Below are positions 9,024 to 18,467 of a stretch of 64,000 nt of DNA, in pieces. Both the position numbers and the translations under genes were made by a program. The stretch's first letter is position 1. Each line of letters opens with the position of its first letter. The notes under the pieces were generated by a model that saw nothing but the letters and a program-made list of their open reading frames with translations, made no database searches and was not told where the DNA came from. This DNA is from Carboxylicivirga mesophila (GTDB lineage Bacteria > Bacteroidota > Bacteroidia > Bacteroidales > Marinilabiliaceae), in NCBI RefSeq assembly GCF_018271975.1, contig NZ_JAGUCN010000008.1:145019-209018 (forward strand), in the 5' to 3' direction.

Positions 9024-11358
9024 TGATGTAAACCAGGGAGATCTGAAAGTTATTATTGCTAAAGTTCTTCGCTATTGGTATTTATACCCAATCTGTGTGT
9101 TGATGTTTACGGGTATGGGTATTGTATATCAAAAGTACTCACAGCCTGTTTATAGTGTAGGTGCCAAGATTGTTGTTCATCAGCAAGAACGAGGTACCAT
9201 TGATCCAACTCGCTTTTTCAGTGGCTACGAACTATTTTCGGGGCGTACAAATTTTGAGAATAGTTTAATAACGCTGCAGTCAAGGCCTCTGCTTGAAAAA
9301 GTATTTGAAAAACTTGACTTTAATGTGGCTTATTTTCGTCAGGAACTATTCTATGAACGTGAAATATTCAATAATGTACCGTTTCAGGTAGTTTTGGATA
9401 AAAATACCCCACAATTAACAAACACTAAGTTCTCGCTGAAAATCCTTAACTCAAAAGAATATCAGTTGGAACTGGAAGAAGCCGAAGGAGAGATATATGA
9501 CTTCTCTAAGCAATCCATTATTGAATCGGTTACAGGGCTTACGATTAGTAAGAAATACAGGTTTGGAGATGTGGTCGAAAGTGAGAACTATAAGTTTGTA
9601 GTTTTGCTCAAAGAAGGTATTGACGTTAAAAAGTCGATGAAGCATGATTTTAACTTTGAGGTGAAAAGCAACCAACAACTTGCCAGAGATTATTATGGCC
9701 GTTTAAGCTTAACACCTACCAGTCGTGAAGCAAGTGCCATTAATGTGACCATGGTTACATATAATATTAGAAAAGGAATGGCTTTTCTGGATGCTTATTT
9801 GAAAACAGTAATAGAAGACAACCTGGACAATAAGAATCATATTGCCCAATCGACCGTTGCATACATCGACCAGCAGTTAACTGAGGTATACGATTCGCTG
9901 GATTTAGCTGAGCGTTCATTGCAACAGTTTCAATCTAAGGAACAGGTGTTGGATGTTAATATGAAAGCATCGCAGATTTATGAAAGTATCCGTCAGATTG
10001 AAATTGAACGGAGTGCAAAAGAATCTCAAATTCAGTATTTACAGTTTTTAAACAACAGTTTTTCATCGGGTGATGAGGATACTGAATACTCTTTAACAAC
10101 GGTGTCAGATTTGGGTAATCAGGTGTTAAACGACTTACTGAATGAGTACATTTCATTAACAGCCAGAAAAAGACAGTTAATTGAAAATAATCAAGGGAAA
10201 AGTCCGCGAATAAAGGATTTGGATTTTCAGATTCGAAACTTGCGAAATACCATATTGGTTAATTTGGAGTATGCCTATGATGCTGCAAACAATGAGCTTT
10301 CACGGATAAACAGGAGAATGAGTAGCCTTAATGCCCAGCTTAATACTTTACCCGAGACGCAAAGGAACCTGGTTGGCTACGAGCGAAATTTCCGTTTACA
10401 CGATGCGACCTACATTTATCTCATGGAAAAAAGGGCAGAGGCACAAATAGCCAAAATTGCCAACTTACCCGATTATGAGGTGTTCGATTATCCATCGTTT
10501 GCAGGTATCCAGTCCCCCAAGCGTATGAGGATTATGATGTTTACCATCTTTCTTGGATTGTTGATACCAACGATTTTCATATTGATTTATGAAACCTTCT
10601 TTGAGAGGTTTAATGATGTTGACGATTTCCAGCTTGAATTTAACTTGCCAGTGATGGGGCAGATATTCAAAGTGCCCGGTAATAATAAGCAACTCTTTGA
10701 GAATAAAGAGCTGATTATCTATCAGGAATCTTTCAGGAAATTGAGAAGTAACATCGACTTTTTTAATTGGAAACATGATAAAGGTCGTGTGTTGCTGGTA
10801 ACTTCAACAATACCAGGTGAAGGTAAGTCTTTCTGTTCCTATAATTTAACTTCTGCTTTTGCGGCTTTAGGTAAAAAAACATTGTTATTGGATTTTGACT
10901 TAAGAAAGGGAGGCTTATCATTTGAGTTCTTTGATGATAAAGAGAGAGGTCATGGAATGACGGAGGTAATGTCAAAACAAAAAGAGTTGAAAGATGTCAT
11001 CAGGACCTCTGATAATGAACTCTCATTTGATTATATCACCTGCGGTGCTTTTCCACCTAATCCTTCAGAGTTGATTGAGAATGAGAATACCGAAAAGTTA
11101 TTGGAGGAATTAAGAGAGCAGTATGACTTTATTATCATTGATAGTGCACCAGTTTCGCTAACCTCCGAAGGCAGTGTATTAAGTAAGTTTTCAGATATGG
11201 TGTTGTATGTTCTTAGAATGAAGCACACCATGAAGAAGGACTTTAAGAATGGCATCAATGAACTAAAAGTAGAAGATCACAAGACCAGTGTGGTGCTGAA
11301 TAATATAAAAGTCAACAGACAGAAATATTATTACGGCAACTACTATTCTAAAAAATAG
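9010..11358 (+). CDS. Wzc-like chain-length regulator and tyrosine kinase
   Basis: This 782-residue inner-membrane protein combines a Wzz-type domain with a cytoplasmic BY-kinase. Membrane segments are YWYLYPICVLMFTGMGIVY near the N-terminus and IMMFTIFLGLLIPTIFILIY after about residue 500, with a long periplasmic coiled-coil region between. The kinase has Walker A STIPGEGKS (about 598-606), Walker A' LLLDFDLRKG and Walker B FIIIDSAPV. The C-terminus ends in a tyrosine cluster (YYYGNYY) that is presumably autophosphorylated. It controls chain length and export with the Wza-like protein. Confidence 0.92.
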   Translation: MLIDNDVNQGDLKVIIAKVLRYWYLYPICVLMFTGMGIVYQKYSQPVYSVGAKIVVHQQERGTIDPTRFFSGYELFSGRTNFENSLITLQSRPLLEKVFEKLDFNVAYFRQELFYEREIFNNVPFQVVLDKNTPQLTNTKFSLKILNSKEYQLELEEAEGEIYDFSKQSIIESVTGLTISKKYRFGDVVESENYKFVVLLKEGIDVKKSMKHDFNFEVKSNQQLARDYYGRLSLTPTSREASAINVTMVTYNIRKGMAFLDAYLKTVIEDNLDNKNHIAQSTVAYIDQQLTEVYDSLDLAERSLQQFQSKEQVLDVNMKASQIYESIRQIEIERSAKESQIQYLQFLNNSFSSGDEDTEYSLTTVSDLGNQVLNDLLNEYISLTARKRQLIENNQGKSPRIKDLDFQIRNLRNTILVNLEYAYDAANNELSRINRRMSSLNAQLNTLPETQRNLVGYERNFRLHDATYIYLMEKRAEAQIAKIANLPDYEVFDYPSFAGIQSPKRMRIMMFTIFLGLLIPTIFILIYETFFERFNDVDDFQLEFNLPVMGQIFKVPGNNKQLFENKELIIYQESFRKLRSNIDFFNWKHDKGRVLLVTSTIPGEGKSFCSYNLTSAFAALGKKTLLLDFDLRKGGLSFEFFDDKERGHGMTEVMSKQKELKDVIRTSDNELSFDYITCGAFPPNPSELIENENTEKLLEELREQYDFIIIDSAPVSLTSEGSVLSKFSDMVLYVLRMKHTMKKDFKNGINELKVEDHKTSVVLNNIKVNRQKYYYGNYYSKK

Positions 11359-11364
11359 CACTTT

Positions 11365-12621
11365 ATGAAGCAATTATCATTTGTTGTTAATTGGTATTTT
11401 AAGTTGCTTCCTTTGGCACCTCTAATTTGTATGATTGATTATTATACAGTTCATCAGGGGTTTAGGAAATTATATGGTACTAGTATAATGGCTGTTGGAA
11501 TTGCTATTCTTTTAGTAAAGGGATTAAAAAAATCTAAGATACATTACCATATTTTTCTGGGTTTTCTAGTCTACCTCTATTACATTATCTGGGACGTTAT
11601 CAATCAGTTGGATACCTATCAACGAAAAGGTTTTGTATACGATTTTATAACTAATCCTTATTTGCAGTTAGTTTTTCTACTCTTTGTAATCGATAACCTG
11701 ATAATCTTTAAGAAGGATGTTGTTTTAATTGTGAAAATATTGAAAGGTGTTATGCTTGCTGCCGGAGTTGTTTCAATTATTCAACTGATATCGGACCCAT
11801 TTTTTCTGACACCATCAAGTATCAGTGAGTTTTCTGTTGGAGCAGGATTGCAGGAGAATGTTTTTGAAGTGCGGCGCGTATCCCTGTTTGGTTTTACAGG
11901 CAGAATGGACGTGAGTTTATCCATGATTCCGGTCTTAGCCATCATCGTGTCATTTGGACTGAAAGAGTATAATCGCATCGAATACCTTTATCTAATAATT
12001 GGAGGCATAATTGCGTTTGCCACAAACTCGCGCTATGTTCAGGTAGCCTATGTTTTTTGCTGGTTCCCGGTAATATTCAGCGGCAGATTTTCAGAAACCA
12101 TTAAGCGGATGTTACTTATTCCGGCTTTTGCCTTGTTGGCATATCTGGTCATACAAATTGTTGGATTTGACTTACATGGTTATATCGAAGAACGGATACT
12201 GTCTGATTCGGCAAGTACGCGTGTATTAGCTTATGAGATGTTAGTACGTTTTTTTCCAGATAATCCGTTGTTTGGTACTGGTTTTAATATGACAGATGAA
12301 TTAGAAATTGCGATTGGTGGCAGAAGTTCTCAAATACATGTCGGTTATTTTGCGCATCTTTTTTCATACGGACTGGTTGGCAGTATACTGGCTTTCGGTT
12401 TTTGGTTTTCAATTCAGTACCGCTTATACAAGCATGCTTTGAAGACACATTTTTGGGGTAGTTTCATTGGCTTCTTAACATTTACATGGGCTAATGTAAC
12501 TTTGGTTTATTACATCATTTTTACGTTTGGTATGGCTCTGGCCTTCTTATTTGATAAATACTATATCAGCGAGTACGAGAAACAATTGAAAGGGAAACAG
12601 GATGATGCAGAAGGTAATTAG
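11365..12621 (+). CDS. O-antigen polymerase/ligase-like membrane protein (Wzy-like)
   Basis: A 418-residue integral membrane protein with about ten hydrophobic segments and a larger loop between residues about 150 and 180, then a loop with RILSDSASTRVLAYEMLVRFFPDNPLFGTGFN. The R...W/F-P-x-x-P-L-x-G-x-G pattern is typical of the Wzy_C/O-antigen ligase superfamily. The gene sits between the Wzc-like kinase and the flippase, so polymerase is the most likely role; a ligase cannot be excluded. The stop overlaps the flippase start by 20 bp. Confidence 0.75.
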   Translation: MKQLSFVVNWYFKLLPLAPLICMIDYYTVHQGFRKLYGTSIMAVGIAILLVKGLKKSKIHYHIFLGFLVYLYYIIWDVINQLDTYQRKGFVYDFITNPYLQLVFLLFVIDNLIIFKKDVVLIVKILKGVMLAAGVVSIIQLISDPFFLTPSSISEFSVGAGLQENVFEVRRVSLFGFTGRMDVSLSMIPVLAIIVSFGLKEYNRIEYLYLIIGGIIAFATNSRYVQVAYVFCWFPVIFSGRFSETIKRMLLIPAFALLAYLVIQIVGFDLHGYIEERILSDSASTRVLAYEMLVRFFPDNPLFGTGFNMTDELEIAIGGRSSQIHVGYFAHLFSYGLVGSILAFGFWFSIQYRLYKHALKTHFWGSFIGFLTFTWANVTLVYYIIFTFGMALAFLFDKYYISEYEKQLKGKQDDAEGN

Positions 12622-13975
12622 TCAGATTCAGCATAAAATATCGGGTAAAGGTTTATCTGTCAGAAGCAGAAAGCTCAGAAAGAATGTGTTAATATCAATG
12701 GGTGTTAAAGGCGGCAACATGCTTATTGGTTACATTAGGTTCCCCATTATATTGTCCTATTTGGGAGCTACATTTCATGGTTTATGGCTGACGCTGGGCA
12801 GCATGGTTCATTGGATGCGCTTTCTGAATATAGGACTTGGAAATGGCCTGAAAAACAAACTGGCCGAAGCTATTGCTTTAGAAGACTTTGAAAGTGCACG
12901 AAAATATGTCAGTACTACCTATGTTGCCATTGGAGCCATCAGTATGGGAACGCTGATTGTGGTTTTACCATTAATATTTCTTATAAACTGGACAGGCCTG
13001 CTAAATGTTGATTCTCAATATGAAGATATCATACGCCTTACGATTGTAGTGATGGTGGGTTTTTTCTGCTTAAGGCTGTTTTTTTCATTGATATACACCA
13101 TTTTATCAGCTCATCAGCTGCCAGCCTATGCCGAAGCGATTAGTTTTCTTGCTTCTTTAACCTTCTTTGGTGGAGTGTTGCTCTTATACTATTATGCTAA
13201 GAGTTCTATTGTTTATATTGCTTTGATAATTAACGGTATTCCATTATTGTATATGATCATTTTTAGCATCATATTATTTAATGGAACCTATAAACATATC
13301 AGGCCATCGATAAAGTACTTCGACAGAAAAGTTTTTCCGGAGTTAACCTCTTTGGGATTAAAGTTTTTTGTAGTTCAAATTGCTGTAATAATCCTGTTTT
13401 CTACCGATAATTTTATCATATCCAACTTATTCGGACCGGAAGAGGTGGTGCCATATGCTGTAGCACGCAAATATATGGGTGTTCTGCAGATGGGATTTGT
13501 CATATTAGTGAATCCTTATTGGGCTGCTTTTACTGATGCCTTTACCAAAAATGACAAAATTTGGATAAAACGCTCAATAACCACTCTGCATAAATTCTGG
13601 GCACTTTTGGTAGTGGGTATGCTTATTTTGTTCATTATTGCCCCTTTTGTATATCATCTGTGGATCAAGGATAAGGTGACAGTACCCTGGCAGTTAACCA
13701 TTCTGATGGGTGTCTTTGTCCTTATTAGGAGCTGGAACAGTATCTATTCGTATTTTCTCAATGGGGTTGGGAAAATTAAATTGCAACTATATATATCGCT
13801 GACTTCAACCGTGTTTAATATTCCTTTATCGATTTTTTTCGGCAAGTATTTGGGGATGGGGCCGGCAGGAGTCATTTTAGCAACAATAGTTTGTTTGCTG
13901 TCGGGTGCAGTGTTGCATCCAATTCAATATAATCGAATCATTAATGATACCGCCAAAGGTATATGGAGTAAATAA
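12602..13975 (+). CDS. polysaccharide flippase (Wzx/MATE-like)
   Basis: A 457-residue membrane protein with about twelve transmembrane segments in two halves, and the N-terminal motif VLISMGVKGGNMLIGYIRFPIIL common in polysaccharide biosynthesis exporters. It would move undecaprenyl-linked repeat units across the inner membrane. Two Met codons occur at the start (12602 and 12605). Overlap with the polymerase gene and a 6-bp gap to the next glycosyltransferase show one operon. Confidence 0.85.
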   Translation: MMQKVISQIQHKISGKGLSVRSRKLRKNVLISMGVKGGNMLIGYIRFPIILSYLGATFHGLWLTLGSMVHWMRFLNIGLGNGLKNKLAEAIALEDFESARKYVSTTYVAIGAISMGTLIVVLPLIFLINWTGLLNVDSQYEDIIRLTIVVMVGFFCLRLFFSLIYTILSAHQLPAYAEAISFLASLTFFGGVLLLYYYAKSSIVYIALIINGIPLLYMIIFSIILFNGTYKHIRPSIKYFDRKVFPELTSLGLKFFVVQIAVIILFSTDNFIISNLFGPEEVVPYAVARKYMGVLQMGFVILVNPYWAAFTDAFTKNDKIWIKRSITTLHKFWALLVVGMLILFIIAPFVYHLWIKDKVTVPWQLTILMGVFVLIRSWNSIYSYFLNGVGKIKLQLYISLTSTVFNIPLSIFFGKYLGMGPAGVILATIVCLLSGAVLHPIQYNRIINDTAKGIWSK

Positions 13976-13981
13976 TTAACT

Positions 13982-15304
13982 ATGAAGGTATTGTGTCTTA
14001 CAGCCCACGGGCCATACAGAGCAGGAAAAGTGGCCTATGATTTACACTCGGCATTTAAAAGTAACGGGTATGAATCGAGGTTGTTAACTATTTATGATGA
14101 TTCAGATCATAAGGATGTCATATCAATTTACAATGCCAAAGAATGGAACCGTTTACGGTTGAAGAAGAAGATATTCAGGAAGTTTAACAAGTGGTTTGGT
14201 GGTAAAAAACAGTCCCCCGCACAAAAGATAGATCGGAAGTATCAGTTTTTTGAACTCGATAACACAATTGAGTATTTCGCAACCGATCTAATCCTTCAGT
14301 GCCTGGGCGACTATCAGCCTGATGTCATAATTGTATTTTTTACAACGCAATTTATTACCGCTAAAAATATTAAGCAGCTGGCTCAGAAAACTAACGCTAC
14401 TGTATTGTGGCAGTTTCTGGATATGGCTCCGCTTACAGGGGGGTGCCATTATGCTTGGGAATGCGATGGTTACAAAAATAACTGTGGTAAATGTCCGGCC
14501 TTATATTCATCTGATAGCAATGATCAATCAGCAATCAATCTTCGTTTCAAACAACAGAATGTGGAAGGTTACGATTTACGATTGATGATTGGCAGCAGAT
14601 GGGACGAGCTAAATACCAAAGCCAGTAGCCTGTTTAAGAACAAAAGGTTATATCGCACTTTTATGAGTGTCGAACCGGATATATTCACACCTGCAAGCAG
14701 GCAAGGTGCTCGCAGGGAGCTGACAATTGCTGATGATGAATTTGTGGTGTTCTTTGGTTCGGTACATTTTGGTGAGGAACGAAAAGGGATGGACCATCTG
14801 CTGAAGGCGCTGCATAAGGTAGAAAAGCATTTTAAGGAGCAGGCTGCCGGTAAGAATATTTCCTTATTAATTGCAGGTAGTACCAATAATTTTCCTGTTC
14901 ACGAGTTGCCATTCAGGTATCGAATGCTTGGCTATTTAAAAGAAGTTGATCAGTTAGCTCATGCCTATGCTGCAGCTGATATTTTTATTTGTCCATCCAT
15001 TTACGACTCTGGTCCTGTTATGATCAATCAGGCCTTGATGACCGGTACTCCTGTTGTTTCATTTGAAATGGGGGTGGCACTTGATTTGGTTGAGCATTAT
15101 CAAACTGGGTATCTGGCTAAGTGGGCTGATGCAGATGATTTAAGCGAAGGAATTAAGTATCTGGTAAATTTGTCAGAAGAAGCAAGAGCAGAGATGAGAC
15201 AACGGTGCCGTGAGAAGGCCATTGAGTTATATGCGCCAGCGGCTGTTGTGGCTAATTATACAGCTGTGTTTGAGGAAATAAAAATGGAAAAAACCTTATC
15301 TTAA
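13982..15304 (+). CDS. glycosyltransferase family 4 with cysteine cluster
   Basis: A 440-residue GT-B glycosyltransferase. The central segment GGCHYAWECDGY..CGKCP contains four cysteines, a cluster known from colanic-acid WcaC-type GT4 enzymes where it may bind metal. The C-terminal donor domain contains DIFICPSIYDSGPVMINQALMTGTPVVSF with the usual acidic residue before a Gly/Pro-rich loop. The specificity is unknown. It is 10 bp upstream of the sugar aminotransferase gene. Confidence 0.82.
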   Translation: MKVLCLTAHGPYRAGKVAYDLHSAFKSNGYESRLLTIYDDSDHKDVISIYNAKEWNRLRLKKKIFRKFNKWFGGKKQSPAQKIDRKYQFFELDNTIEYFATDLILQCLGDYQPDVIIVFFTTQFITAKNIKQLAQKTNATVLWQFLDMAPLTGGCHYAWECDGYKNNCGKCPALYSSDSNDQSAINLRFKQQNVEGYDLRLMIGSRWDELNTKASSLFKNKRLYRTFMSVEPDIFTPASRQGARRELTIADDEFVVFFGSVHFGEERKGMDHLLKALHKVEKHFKEQAAGKNISLLIAGSTNNFPVHELPFRYRMLGYLKEVDQLAHAYAAADIFICPSIYDSGPVMINQALMTGTPVVSFEMGVALDLVEHYQTGYLAKWADADDLSEGIKYLVNLSEEARAEMRQRCREKAIELYAPAAVVANYTAVFEEIKMEKTLS

Positions 15305-15314
15305 ATAAATAAGT

Positions 15315-16463
15315 ATGGACCAAACGTATTCAATACCTTTTAATAAACCTTACATGTCTGGTAAGGAATTGCATTATATCTCTCAGGCAGTGCTCTCTGG
15401 TATGATTAAAGGCAATGGTAACTTCACCAATAAAGTTCACGAGCTTTTTAAGAAAAAGTTTGGTTTTGAAAACTGCCTGTTGACCACCAGTTGTACCGAT
15501 GCTCTTGAGATGGCAGCCATGCTAATCGGTATCAAAGAAGGAGATGAAGTAATCATGCCATCATTCACTTTTGTGTCAACTGCTAATGCCTTTGTATTAC
15601 GAGGTGCCAAAATTCTTTTTGCCGATAGTTTAGCTGATCATCCTAATATGGATGTAAGTAAACTAGAGGCATTAATTACACCAAAAACGCGAGCTATTGT
15701 ACCTGTACATTATGCTGGGGTGGCATGTGATATGGATAAAATCATGGAGTTGGCCAATAAGTATAATCTGTATGTGATAGAGGATGCTGCACAGGCAATT
15801 GATGCCTACTATAAAGAGCGCCCACTTGGTTCATTTGGCCATATGGCTACCTTTTCTTTTCACGAAACCAAGAATATCATAGCAGGTGAGGGTGGGATGT
15901 TGGTTATCAATGATCAGCAATTCTTTGAACGTGCTGAAATACTCTGGGAAAAAGGAACAAACAGGGCGGCTTTTTTTAGAGGTGAGGTAAATAAATACGG
16001 TTGGGTAGATGCCGGTTCTTCTTTTTTACCATCTGATATTATCGCAGCTTTCCTTTATGCTCAGCTTGAAAATCTGGAGGATATTCAACGCCGCCGTGGT
16101 GAGATATGGCATTATTATAAAGAAAAGTTGCAGGTATTAGAAGATGAAGGATTTATAAAGTTGCCTGTAAATCAGAACTGGACGACTAACAACTTTCACA
16201 TGTTTTATATCGTTTGTCGTTCTCTGGATGACCGAACAGCATTGATAAATCATCTTAAAGCACATAATGTATTAGCTGTTTTCCACTATCTTTCCTTACA
16301 CAAGAGTGAGTTTTATCAAAACAAGCATGATGGTAGGGATTTAACCAACAGTGATTTCTTTACTGACCACCTGTTGCGGTTACCATTTTTTTATGAGATA
16401 ACAGAGGAAGAATTGGAGTATATCGTGAGTTTATTGTTTTCATTCTTTAAAGGCACTAACTAA
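15315..16463 (+). CDS. wecE: WecE-type dTDP-4-amino-4,6-dideoxy-hexose transaminase
   Basis: The 382-residue protein matches E. coli WecE/RffA strongly from memory: GDEVIMPSFTFVSTANAFVL, VPVHYAGVACDMD, EDAAQ and SFHETKN are nearly identical. Lys186 in HETKN should bind pyridoxal phosphate. WecE converts dTDP-4-keto-6-deoxyglucose to dTDP-4-amino-4,6-dideoxygalactose (Fuc4N) with glutamate as amino donor. The 4-amino group is a natural acceptor for amide-forming enzymes found later in the locus. No rml genes for the dTDP precursor are present in the window, so they must be elsewhere. The stop overlaps the next start by one base. Confidence 0.85.
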   Translation: MDQTYSIPFNKPYMSGKELHYISQAVLSGMIKGNGNFTNKVHELFKKKFGFENCLLTTSCTDALEMAAMLIGIKEGDEVIMPSFTFVSTANAFVLRGAKILFADSLADHPNMDVSKLEALITPKTRAIVPVHYAGVACDMDKIMELANKYNLYVIEDAAQAIDAYYKERPLGSFGHMATFSFHETKNIIAGEGGMLVINDQQFFERAEILWEKGTNRAAFFRGEVNKYGWVDAGSSFLPSDIIAAFLYAQLENLEDIQRRRGEIWHYYKEKLQVLEDEGFIKLPVNQNWTTNNFHMFYIVCRSLDDRTALINHLKAHNVLAVFHYLSLHKSEFYQNKHDGRDLTNSDFFTDHLLRLPFFYEITEEELEYIVSLLFSFFKGTN

Positions 16464-17290
16464 TGGAGTATCCTAAAGTGACCATAGTAACACCCTCATA
16501 TAATCAGGCAGAGTTTCTGGAGAAAACGATTCTCTCAGTTATTAATCAGGATTATCCCAACCTCGAGTACATTGTGATTGATGGTGGATCTACTGATAAT
16601 AGTGTTGATATCATTAAAAAGTATCAGGATAAAATTGATTACTGGGTAAGTGAAAAAGATAATGGACAAAGTCATGCCATTAACAAAGGATTTGCCAAAG
16701 CAACCGGTCAGATATTTAACTGGTTAAACTCGGATGACTTGCTGTTACCCGGAGCAATTCGTATTGCTGTTGATTATTTAATACAAAATCGTGATATCAA
16801 AATGGTGTATGGCGACCGGATAGTAATTGGCACCGATGGCAGATTGTTAAGAGCCGTTGAGAAACCCCGTTACCTTAAAAAGTATAGTTTTCTGAATGCC
16901 AGAATCCCGCAGGAAACAACCTTTTTTACGCGCGACCTGTATGAAAGTGTGGAGGGACTTAACGAGGATTTGCACCTTGTTATGGATACAGATTTATGGA
17001 AAAAATTTAAAAGCAAAACGGATTTTATCCACATCCCTTTTTACCTGGGAGCCTATCGTGAGCATATCACTTCAAAATCAGTTGTAAGTTTAGGACTGAA
17101 CAGGGATTCTGATGCGGCTCGGAAAGAGTTAAAGTACCTTCGGGATAAATATGGAATTAGCTATATGAATAAACGGTGGCTCTTGAAGTTGTTGTATTAT
17201 TTTAACTACTTGAGGTTAGCCAGAGAAAAAAGCTCTAAAAAACGTCGAAAAGAAGTTGAACGAATTCTATCACTGATCTATAAGAGTTAA
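16463..17290 (+). CDS. glycosyltransferase family 2 (GT-A fold)
   Basis: A 275-residue GT2 enzyme. It begins VTIVTPSYNQAEFLEKTILSV, continues with the EYIVIDGGSTDNSVDII nucleotide-binding motif, and has a DxD-like NWLNSDDLL at about residue 90. The acceptor-side segment VMDTDLWKKF is typical of GT2 enzymes of surface polysaccharides. The last 40 residues are basic and may associate with the membrane. It overlaps wecE by one base and precedes the ATP-grasp pair by 4 bp. Confidence 0.88.
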   Translation: MEYPKVTIVTPSYNQAEFLEKTILSVINQDYPNLEYIVIDGGSTDNSVDIIKKYQDKIDYWVSEKDNGQSHAINKGFAKATGQIFNWLNSDDLLLPGAIRIAVDYLIQNRDIKMVYGDRIVIGTDGRLLRAVEKPRYLKKYSFLNARIPQETTFFTRDLYESVEGLNEDLHLVMDTDLWKKFKSKTDFIHIPFYLGAYREHITSKSVVSLGLNRDSDAARKELKYLRDKYGISYMNKRWLLKLLYYFNYLRLAREKSSKKRRKEVERILSLIYKS

Positions 17291-17294
17291 AGCT

Positions 17295-18464
17295 ATGGGA
17301 GCAGGAATAAAATTAGTACACAATGGCTTTAGAGCCAGCCGGGTGCTTACCCGAAAACTTTTCTATCTGCAATACGACTATTTTGCCAAAAAAGAGTATG
17401 ATTCAATTTGGAATGATATTGCTGATGGCCAGCGCTTTTCTTCGGAAGAAGTTAAGCGATATAAAAACAGGTGGAAATGGAGTCATGCTAATATTATTCC
17501 AACGAATCTTTATAAGGTATGCGCAACCATATCAGGTAATCGCAGTGCTGATTTTCTTCCTGATAATGTGTACAATCATTCAATTGAGCCGGTACTTAAT
17601 AATAAACAGGTGAGTCATGCTTATGCCGATAAAGCTTTGTATGACCGATTGTTGGGTAGTCACAAGGAGCTATTGCCGGTAACGCTGCTGAAAAATGTAA
17701 ATGGTATTTTCTATGATGGCCTTGGCAACCAGGTAGCAGACCCTGAAAAACAGATTCAGTCCTTTATTACAAATGAAGAGAAGTTGCTGGTAAAGCCGTC
17801 CATTGATTCATGGGGAGGGCGCGATGTATATGTGTTCTATAAAAACGATGGCAGGTTCACGCTTAAGAATAAAGATACAGAACTGACACTAAAATGGCTT
17901 CTGCGGAAATTTGAGAAGGATTTTGTTATTCAGCAAGTGCTAAAGCAGCATCCTTTTTACAGGCAGTTCAATGAGTCTTCATTCAATACTTTCAGGGTAT
18001 TCACTTATCGTTCTGTTGCCGATAATAAGCTGCACTTATTGCATGTGGCATTACGGATTGGTAAGCCAGATTCGGAAGTTGATAATATTAAAATGGGTGG
18101 AACAGCCATTGTAGTTAAATCCAGTGGTGAACTAAATGATTTTGCCCTTCTTAAGACCATGAGGAAGATAGATCACGTACCCAATAAGCCCGGGTTAAAA
18201 CTGAAGGAACTGGGTAAGCTGCATAAGATTGATGAAATTAAAGCCACAGCTCTGGAATTAGCCGAATATGTGCCTCACTCACGATTGATTGGGTTTGATA
18301 TGAGTATTGATGAGGACGATAACATTCGACTGGTAGAAATCAATACAAGTAACATTGGTATAGGTGCCCAAATTATGATTGGTCCTTTTTTCGGGGAATT
18401 TACCCAGGAAGTTATTGATTACTGCAAGAAAATGAAAAAGGTGGACATACTTAAAATCTATTAA
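17295..18464 (+). CDS. sugar-transfer-associated ATP-grasp protein (first of tandem pair)
   Basis: A 389-residue protein of the ATPgrasp_ST type, a family linked by gene context to surface polysaccharides. KLLVKPSIDSWGGRDVYVF is the ATP-binding Lys/Gly-rich strand-loop, FVIQQVLKQHPFY follows, NTFRVFTYR is a family hallmark, and RLVEINTSNIG near the C-terminus supplies the metal-binding Glu-x-Asn. Such enzymes ligate a carboxylate to an amine or thiol using ATP; the substrate here is unknown. A paralogue starts 3 bp downstream. Amino-acid decoration of the glycan is an inference. Confidence 0.72.
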   Translation: MGAGIKLVHNGFRASRVLTRKLFYLQYDYFAKKEYDSIWNDIADGQRFSSEEVKRYKNRWKWSHANIIPTNLYKVCATISGNRSADFLPDNVYNHSIEPVLNNKQVSHAYADKALYDRLLGSHKELLPVTLLKNVNGIFYDGLGNQVADPEKQIQSFITNEEKLLVKPSIDSWGGRDVYVFYKNDGRFTLKNKDTELTLKWLLRKFEKDFVIQQVLKQHPFYRQFNESSFNTFRVFTYRSVADNKLHLLHVALRIGKPDSEVDNIKMGGTAIVVKSSGELNDFALLKTMRKIDHVPNKPGLKLKELGKLHKIDEIKATALELAEYVPHSRLIGFDMSIDEDDNIRLVEINTSNIGIGAQIMIGPFFGEFTQEVIDYCKKMKKVDILKIY

Positions 18465-18467
18465 TTC